Below, piece after piece: positions 6,707 through 10,157 of a stretch of DNA of 10,157 nt. The position numbers and the translations under genes are program-made. The stretch is taken from positions 1 to 10,157 of the forward strand of contig VBMC01000086.1 of the NCBI GenBank assembly GCA_005879015.1. The letters run 5' to 3'. Below the pieces are notes generated by a model. That model had not been told where the DNA came from. It ran no database searches and saw only the letters and a program-made list of their open reading frames with translations. The DNA comes from Methanobacteriota archaeon (lineage in GTDB: Archaea; Thermoplasmatota; Thermoplasmata; RBG-16-68-12). Each line of letters opens with the position of its first letter. Positions within the stretch are counted from its first letter, which is position 1.

Positions 6707-7477
6707 GTGGACCTCGAACCAATCCCGGACGAGCCCGTCCTCATGGCGGACGATGCGCTCGTAGTCGCTGACCTCCATATCGGACTCGAGGAGGAACTGC
6801 GGGAAAAGGGCGTCCACATTCCGAGCCGGGCGGAGGTGATGGGACGGAAACTCGCCGAGATTGCATCCCGCCGCGGTGCGAGCCGCATCATCATCCTTGG
6901 TGATGTGAAGCATCTCGACCCGAAGATGGCGTCCCGCGAGAGGCGGGATGTGTACGTGTTCTTCCGGGACCTCGCGTCCGTCTTCCGGGAGATCTACATC
7001 GCGCAGGGGAACCATGACGGGATGCTGAAACACATCGTGCCCCGCAACGTCCGGTTCAAGCCCGCCTACGGATTCCGCCTCGACGACACCGGCTTCTGTC
7101 ACGGCCACGCATGGCCGTACAAGAAAGTCATGGAGGCGAAGGTCCTCGTCATGGGACACAACCATCCCGCGGCCGCGTTCCGAGATGCGATGGGCCACCG
7201 ACAGATCGTCCCGTGCTGGATGCGGGTCCCGTTTCTGCGGAAACACAAGCGCTATCCGAAGCTTCCGAAAGAGGCGATCGTCGTGCCGGCCTTCAACGAG
7301 CTCTGCGGCGGCATGCCCGTGAACGACATCCGAGCGCGCTTCCTGGGCCCGCTGTTCGACGAGGAGCTCGTCCGAGTCGACGACGCCGCCGTCCATCTAC
7401 TCGACGGAACCCACCTGGGCCGTCTCCGTGACATCCGAGTCGATTTGGGATTCCGCCCCGAAGACTATCGGCAGTGA
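6707..7477 (+). CDS. Calcineurin-like metallophosphoesterase, archaeal SbcD/Mre11-related
   Basis: This 256-residue protein has the full two-metal phosphoesterase motif set: DLH (Asp22, His24), GDVKH (Asp66, His69), GNHD (Asn102, His103), HGH (His132, His134) and GHNH (His151, His153). The second motif ends in His as in Mre11 (GDxxH) rather than the GDxxD of some relatives. With the early start of the domain and the short length, this points to the family of archaeal SbcD-related phosphoesterases (TIGR00024 type). The natural substrate is unknown, and the long Mre11 capping and Rad50-binding parts are absent, so I would not call it a DNA repair nuclease. No Rad50, HerA or NurA gene is nearby. 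The start is a GTG 28 bases after a TATA-like box. The stop overlaps or nearly touches the next gene, a small membrane protein, which is likely co-transcribed. Confidence 0.93.
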   Translation: MDLEPIPDEPVLMADDALVVADLHIGLEEELREKGVHIPSRAEVMGRKLAEIASRRGASRIIILGDVKHLDPKMASRERRDVYVFFRDLASVFREIYIAQGNHDGMLKHIVPRNVRFKPAYGFRLDDTGFCHGHAWPYKKVMEAKVLVMGHNHPAAAFRDAMGHRQIVPCWMRVPFLRKHKRYPKLPKEAIVVPAFNELCGGMPVNDIRARFLGPLFDEELVRVDDAAVHLLDGTHLGRLRDIRVDLGFRPEDYRQ

Positions 7478-7485
7478 GGCCGCGG

Positions 7486-7827
7486 ATGCGCTGGAAGTGG
7501 AAGTTCGGATTGCTGCTCGTCGTGGCGATGGAAAGTCCCATCCTTGCCTGGGGCGGCCTTTTCCTACATCTTCCGGCAGAAGGCGTCGGTTACCTGGCGG
7601 CAATCCTGACGGCCCTCTTGTTCGGAATGCTCGTCCTTCGCCCGACGCTGTTTGCGCTCGCGGGACTCTGGCTCGTCGGCATCGCGGGATCCGGGCTGTA
7701 CTTCATGCGGTATCTGCCCCCGACCGTGGCCCTCGGATTCGGCTCGATCCTCTCGACCTTGGCATGCTCGGTCGGTCTGCCGCTGTACCGTCGCGCCCTC
7801 GGTTTCGTCCTCCGACGTCACGTCTAG
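7486..7827 (+). CDS. Small membrane protein of unknown function, four predicted helices
   Basis: I do not recognise the family. The protein has 113 residues from ATG 7486. It begins with a basic, aromatic segment (MRWKWKF), which suggests a cytoplasmic N terminus. Four hydrophobic stretches follow at about 6-28, 33-51, 54-75 and 80-101, and it ends in a basic tail (YRRALGFVLRRHV), also suggesting the cytoplasmic side. There are no conserved charged residues inside the helices that would point to a transporter, and no cysteine pairs. Two starts are possible. GTG 7474 forms a GTGA overlap with the phosphoesterase stop. ATG 7486 has a GAGG at 7476-7479 with 6 bases spacing, and I prefer it. Either way it is tied to the phosphoesterase gene. 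Codon use is like its neighbours, so it looks real. Confidence 0.72.
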   Translation: MRWKWKFGLLLVVAMESPILAWGGLFLHLPAEGVGYLAAILTALLFGMLVLRPTLFALAGLWLVGIAGSGLYFMRYLPPTVALGFGSILSTLACSVGLPLYRRALGFVLRRHV

Positions 7828-7849
7828 CCGGGACCCGGACGGCAGTCCA

Positions 7850-7922
7850 TGGGCCCGGTCGGAATCGAACCGACGATCTCGACTTTGTAAGAGTCGCGTC
7901 ATAGCCACTAGACCACGGGCCC
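7850..7922 (-). tRNA. tRNA-Val (anticodon UAC)
   Basis: On the minus strand this forms a full cloverleaf of 73 bases. The acceptor stem GGGCCCG pairs with CGGGCCC in seven of seven positions, followed by discriminator A73. The D arm has a three-pair stem (GUC/GAC) with A14 and G18G19. The anticodon stem CGACU/AGUCG encloses the loop CUUACAA, giving anticodon UAC (valine; complement of plus-strand bases 7887-7889). The variable loop is short, and the T arm is GUCGG-UUCGAUU-CCGAC. There is no intron and no encoded CCA, so CCA is added after transcription. An upstream TATA-like box supports transcription in this orientation. Confidence 0.97.
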
Positions 7923-7947
7923 GCACACGCCAACGAGCGAAGACTCA

Positions 7948-7953
7948 ATAAAG
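7948..7953 (-). promoter_or_regulatory. TATA box of tRNA-Val
   Basis: The minus strand reads CTTTAT, centred about 28 bases before the first base of the mature tRNA. This is consistent with TBP-dependent transcription starting at or just before the 5' end. It lies only 13 bases beyond the stop of the roadblock gene on the same strand, so some read-through from that operon is also possible. Confidence 0.58.
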
Positions 7954-7965
7954 TTCCCGGAGGAA

Positions 7966-8322
7966 TCAGCCGAGATCTTTCGCGGCCGCCTGCGTGAACC
8001 GTTCCACCGCCGCGTCGAGTTCGGAGAGGCGACGCTCCGGAGGGACGACGAGCACGAGCATCGCGCGACGTCCTACTTCCTGGATGAGGAAAGTCGCGTC
8101 CTCCGACTCGAGCAGGATGCGATGAGGGGCCGCATGTCGGAGTTCCGTCGCGGCCGTCATGCCGGCGCCGAGAATCGCGGCGCACATGATCGAGAAGGTC
8201 TCCTGGGAGACGCCGTTCGGCAGTTCCGTCGCGACTACGGCTCCATCGCGATTGATGATCGCAACCGCCTCCGCCTTCGTCACGGCGCGAAGCGCGTGCA
8301 CCATTTCCTGCAGGACGGTCAC
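7966..8322 (-). CDS. Roadblock/LC7 domain protein
   Basis: This 118-residue single-domain protein has a roadblock/LC7 fold: helix (LQEMVHALRAV), strand (AEAVAIINRDGAVVATELP), a long helix (ETFSIMCAAILGAGMTAATEL), strand pair (HRILLESEDATFLIQEVGRRAMLVLVV) and a C-terminal helix (LSELDAAVERFTQAA). Roadblock proteins usually form dimers that bind small Ras-like GTPases (MglA type) or serve as scaffolds. No GTPase gene is in the window. GTG at 8322 overlaps the stop of the V4R gene as GTGA, and a strong GGGAGG at 8330-8335 lies 7 bases upstream, so this start is well supported and the two genes are translationally coupled. The frame is open further upstream, but that part is a shadow of the V4R gene. 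What signal the pair handles cannot be told from sequence. Confidence 0.88.
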   Translation of the reverse strand: MTVLQEMVHALRAVTKAEAVAIINRDGAVVATELPNGVSQETFSIMCAAILGAGMTAATELRHAAPHRILLESEDATFLIQEVGRRAMLVLVVPPERRLSELDAAVERFTQAAAKDLG

Positions 8323-8726
8323 GCGCCTGCCTCCCGCTCGAACACGCATTCCCGGGAGCCGGTGCTCACGCACTCCACCTCGGCGAGGCGCACCCGATGC
8401 TTCGTCTTCGCCTCGAGCAGCTTCGAAAGGATGCCGCGCAGCCGGTGGCACGTCTCCATGTCGGACCCGGGCATCGCCTCGATCGATCCGCGGACCCGCG
8501 CACCCGTGTCCGTGAAGAGCACGTCCTCCGCCCAGCCGCGCTCCAGGATCACCTGCTTCCCGGCCTCGAGCGGATCCTCCCCGAGAGGCAGGTTGCGGGT
8601 CACGTCTTCGGCCAAGACCATCCCCTCGCGAAAGAACAGTCCGTGGCAGGCATACGACATCACGCTCTCGTACAATTTCCGGATCGAGTCGAGCTCCTGC
8701 TGCGAGACCTTCACGGAGCGGGGCAC
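8319..8726 (-). CDS. V4R (4-vinyl reductase-like) domain protein
   Basis: This 135-residue protein consists essentially of one V4R domain, a small-molecule or metal-binding module related to bacterial activators such as XylR/DmpR and to the photosynthetic accessory protein BchJ. The conserved parts are an N-terminal helical segment with YACHGLFFREG, the helix CHRLRGILSKLLEA (Cys93), and the terminal AEVECVSTGSRECVFERE with Cys119 and Cys127. In known V4R domains these late cysteines and the CHxLRG cysteine are the conserved ligands for a bound metal, and all are present here. The ligand is not predictable. GTG at 8726 is chosen because a TATA-like box lies about 30 bases upstream and because the protein starts just ahead of the domain. 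Its stop overlaps the roadblock start by 4 bases, so V4R probably senses and roadblock relays or scaffolds, which is an inference. Confidence 0.85.
   Translation of the reverse strand: MPRSVKVSQQELDSIRKLYESVMSYACHGLFFREGMVLAEDVTRNLPLGEDPLEAGKQVILERGWAEDVLFTDTGARVRGSIEAMPGSDMETCHRLRGILSKLLEAKTKHRVRLAEVECVSTGSRECVFEREAGA
8330..8335 (-). promoter_or_regulatory. Shine-Dalgarno sequence of the roadblock gene
   Basis: The minus strand reads GGGAGG, 7 bases before the GTG at 8322 and inside the 3' end of the V4R gene. It decides the roadblock start. The first genes of nearby transcription units lack such a site. Confidence 0.7.
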
Positions 8727-8753
8727 TGGGTCGCACGAACCTGGGAACGGACT

Positions 8754-8759
8754 ATAAAG
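8754..8759 (-). promoter_or_regulatory. TATA box of the V4R-roadblock operon
   Basis: The minus strand reads CTTTAT, extended to CCTTTATAGT, centred about 30 bases before the GTG start at 8726. The CCTTTAT core is the same as in the promoter of the CBS protein gene. A second AT-rich stretch at 8771-8778 is about 20 bases farther upstream and is less well placed. Confidence 0.58.
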
Positions 8760-8801
8760 GTTCCGCGCTGGTTATTTTCGGCCATCCGTCCCCGAGGGCA
8801 A

Positions 8802-9335
8802 TCAGCCGCCACGGCACTCCGGACACGCGAGCAAGTTCCGGTCCCACATCAGGTTCGTCGAGTACACGCCGCAGGCTTCGCAGTGACCCTCGATCCCTTT
8901 TGCGAATTGCGTCTCGAAACCGGCCCGGTCAAATTCCCGGGTGACTTCAATGAGCGTCGGCCAGATCCGGATGATGTCGTTCTCCGTCACCATGCCGACG
9001 AGCTTTCCCTCTTCGACGACGGGTAGCCGACGGATCTTGCGCTGGGACATCAGCTTCGCGGCTTCTGCGACCTCCTCGTGCGGAGGGACCGCGACCACGG
9101 GCGATGTCATGATGTCTTTCACGAAGACCCGGCTCGGTTGCAAGTCCGAGGCGGCCACTTTGGTCACGAGGTCCCGTTCCGTTACGATGCCCGTCGGGGT
9201 ACCGTGATCGACGACGACGAGGCTCCCGATGTTCTTCTCGCGCATCACCTTCGCGGCTTCGACGACCGTAGCCCCGGCCGCGATGGTGACCGGCTTGTGC
9301 GTCATGATCTCGAGGACAGGGATGCGCGCTCGCAT
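8802..9335 (-). CDS. CBS-pair protein with C-terminal zinc ribbon (Ta0289-like)
   Basis: This is a 177-residue cytosolic protein. The first CBS motif covers about 8-62 (IMTHKPVTIAAGATVVEAAKV to GIVTERDLV). The second covers about 73-125 (DIMTSPVVAVPPHEEVAEAA to LVGMVTENDIIRI). CBS pairs bind adenine nucleotides or related ligands as sensors. After a short linker come two cysteine pairs, CEAC (152-155) and CPEC (171-174), a rubredoxin-like zinc ribbon. The same order of domains is known from Thermoplasma acidophilum Ta0289, in which the ribbon binds metal. The partner or target is unknown, and a role as a stand-alone energy or redox sensor is an inference. ATG at 9335 is the natural start, just before the first CBS motif, with a TATA-like box about 33 bases upstream. 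The start of the AMMECR1 gene lies only 40 bases away on the other strand. Confidence 0.94.
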   Translation of the reverse strand: MRARIPVLEIMTHKPVTIAAGATVVEAAKVMREKNIGSLVVVDHGTPTGIVTERDLVTKVAASDLQPSRVFVKDIMTSPVVAVPPHEEVAEAAKLMSQRKIRRLPVVEEGKLVGMVTENDIIRIWPTLIEVTREFDRAGFETQFAKGIEGHCEACGVYSTNLMWDRNLLACPECRGG

Positions 9336-9365
9336 GGGGTTCGCGCTAATGAGGGGTCAAATCCG

Positions 9366-9371
9366 ATAAAG
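9366..9371 (-). promoter_or_regulatory. TATA box of the CBS zinc-ribbon gene
   Basis: The minus strand reads CTTTAT within CCTTTATCGG, centred about 33 bases before the ATG at 9335, which implies a leader of a few bases. The box lies only 5 bases before the AMMECR1 start on the plus strand, so it would be covered when that gene is transcribed. Confidence 0.5.
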
Positions 9372-9375
9372 GTTT

Positions 9376-10065
9376 GTGTCACCACGCCGCAACGAAGAGA
9401 ACAGCGCCGACAATGTTAAGGCGCGTTCATTGGTTCTCGACGCAATGCGCTATGCCGACTCGGATGGCGAGCTCGCGGTGCAAATCGCATGTGCGGCGAT
9501 CGAAGCCCGTCTGCTCAGCCGGCCGATGCGGGCCTTCGAGGTGCCCGCTCGGTTCCAAGAAAAGGCCGGTGCCTTTGTGACGCTGAACGGTCATCCCGAC
9601 GGCGAGCTCCGCGGATGCATCGGGTATCCGCAACCCTTCTTCCCCCTGGCGAAGACGATCGAGAAGGCGGCCGAAGCCGCCGCGACGGACGATCCGCGGT
9701 TCCCGCCGATGCGCCCGGAAGAATGGGACCGAGTCACCGTCGAAGTGAGCATCCTCACACCGCCGCGACTCATCGAAGTGAAGAAGCCGAAGGAGATGCC
9801 GGCTCACGTCACGATCGGAGTGGATGGCCTGAGCATCGCACAAGGAGCATATCGAGGGATCCTGCTCCCGCAGGTCGCGGTGGAAGAACACTTCGAAGCG
9901 GCGGATTTCCTCTCCCAAGCCTGCATGAAAGCGGGCTTGCTCGCGGACGCGTGGCTCGATCCCGCCACGCGGGTCTACACGTTCCAGGCCGAGGTCTTCG
10001 CCGAAGTCGGTCCGCGCGGGCCCGTCGTGCGCCGGAAGTTGGAGGCGGCGCATGCGGGTCATTAG
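9376..10065 (+). CDS. AMMECR1 family protein
   Basis: This is a 229-residue member of the AMMECR1 family, which is conserved in archaea, some bacteria and eukaryotes and has no proven biochemical function. The signature LRGCIG is at 78-83 (in GELRGCIGYP). Other conserved parts are the N-terminal helices (about 15-48), GAFVTL (65-70), AATDDPRFPPM (102-112), the strand VEVSILTPP (122-130), and GVDGLSIAQGAYRGILLPQV (148-167) followed by FLSQACMKAGL. The invariant cysteine is Cys81. Prokaryotic members often adjoin genes for a Memo-like protein and a radical SAM enzyme. Neither is seen here, though the window ends shortly after. GTG at 9376 is the only in-frame start that keeps the whole N-terminal helix. 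A weak TATA-like CTAATGA lies about 28 bases upstream. The stop lies inside the next gene (14-base overlap), so the two form an operon. Confidence 0.92.
   Translation: MSPRRNEENSADNVKARSLVLDAMRYADSDGELAVQIACAAIEARLLSRPMRAFEVPARFQEKAGAFVTLNGHPDGELRGCIGYPQPFFPLAKTIEKAAEAAATDDPRFPPMRPEEWDRVTVEVSILTPPRLIEVKKPKEMPAHVTIGVDGLSIAQGAYRGILLPQVAVEEHFEAADFLSQACMKAGLLADAWLDPATRVYTFQAEVFAEVGPRGPVVRRKLEAAHAGH
10041..10045 (+). promoter_or_regulatory. Shine-Dalgarno sequence of the downstream amidohydrolase-like gene
   Basis: GGAGG lies 6 bases before the ATG at 10052, within the end of the AMMECR1 gene. It supports that ATG as a real start of an overlapping gene. Confidence 0.65.
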
Positions 10066-10157
10066 AGGGCGGGTGTTCTTCCGAGGCCGGCTGGAGGCAT
10101 TGAGCCTTGGAATTAACGAGGACAGCAAGATTGCCGCCGTCAAGAAGGCTCTCCGAG
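10052..10157 (+). CDS. Start of a probable amidohydrolase (dihydroorotase-like), truncated by window edge
   Basis: Only the first 35 residues are inside the window, beginning MRVIRGRVFFRGRLEALSLGI and followed by a lysine-rich segment (KIAAVKKALR). The pattern of a short strand, Gly-Arg-Val, a second strand with Gly-Arg-Leu and then Gly-Ile looks like the small N-terminal beta domain of amidohydrolases such as dihydroorotase. The metal-binding His-x-His motif would come some 20-30 residues later, outside the window, so the family is a suggestion only. The ATG is preceded by GGAGG at 6 bases and overlaps the AMMECR1 gene by 14 bases, which supports a real, co-translated gene. Confidence 0.5.
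   Translation, partial: MRVIRGRVFFRGRLEALSLGINEDSKIAAVKKALR

Noticed and set aside
6584..7396. Minus-strand open frame of 270 codons across nnr and the phosphoesterase gene
   Set aside because: Both plus-strand genes have full motif sets here. The antisense product, rich in His, Asp and Val, matches no family I know.
6707..7477. Phosphoesterase as a true Mre11 DNA repair nuclease
   Set aside because: The catalytic motifs fit, but the protein is too short, lacks the capping and Rad50-binding regions, and has no Rad50, HerA or NurA neighbour.
8323..8736. N-terminal extension of the roadblock frame up to 8736
   Set aside because: This part is a shadow of the V4R gene in another frame. The GTG at 8322 with GGGAGG and GTGA overlap is a better start.
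8761..8801. T-rich stretch (GTTATTTTC, 8770-8778) as a transcription terminator
   Set aside because: The T run is on the plus strand, where no gene ends nearby. For the minus-strand CBS gene it reads as A-rich, so it does not fit an archaeal T-rich terminator.

Overview
The window looks like ordinary chromosomal DNA of a GC-rich archaeon. I think Thermoplasmatota is the most likely phylum, but that is an inference. Archaeal marks are an archaeal-type RtcB, an archaemetzincin, a V4R and roadblock gene pair, a CBS protein with a C-terminal zinc ribbon like Thermoplasma Ta0289, a thiamine-binding protein of the MTH1187 family, an SbcD/Mre11-related phosphoesterase of the archaeal type, and a tRNA gene without encoded CCA. 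TATA-like boxes sit about 27 bases before several start codons, as expected for leaderless archaeal transcripts. Genes that lie second in an operon instead overlap the gene before them or carry a Shine-Dalgarno sequence.

Layout. At 1-1814 the 3' part of rtcB runs into an archaemetzincin gene by a 4-base overlap. On the minus strand a SAM-dependent methyltransferase (1789-2520) converges on the archaemetzincin. A thiamine-binding protein (2567-2875) diverges from the methyltransferase. A minus-strand operon at 2865-5136 encodes a Ca2+/H+ antiporter of the CAX family followed by an MFS transporter. It shares a compact divergent promoter region with nnr (5211-6647), the bifunctional NAD(P)H-hydrate repair enzyme. 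A metallophosphoesterase (6707-7477) and a small four-helix membrane protein (7486-7827) follow.

From 7850 to 9335 the minus strand carries tRNA-Val(UAC), a roadblock/LC7 protein, a V4R protein translated just before it, and the CBS zinc-ribbon protein. At 9376-10157 the plus strand carries an AMMECR1-family protein overlapping the start of a probable amidohydrolase, which leaves the window.

The genes are mostly housekeeping: RNA ligation, cofactor repair, ion export and nucleotide or ligand sensing. The V4R and roadblock pair, and the unknown membrane protein coupled to the phosphoesterase, are the least understood parts. There is no mobile element, CRISPR array, repeat array or defence island, and no stretch above 300 bases lacks a gene. 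I do not see a clear undescribed system. The best leads are small: a variant zinc site in the archaemetzincin, coupled gene pairs, and tightly packed divergent promoters.
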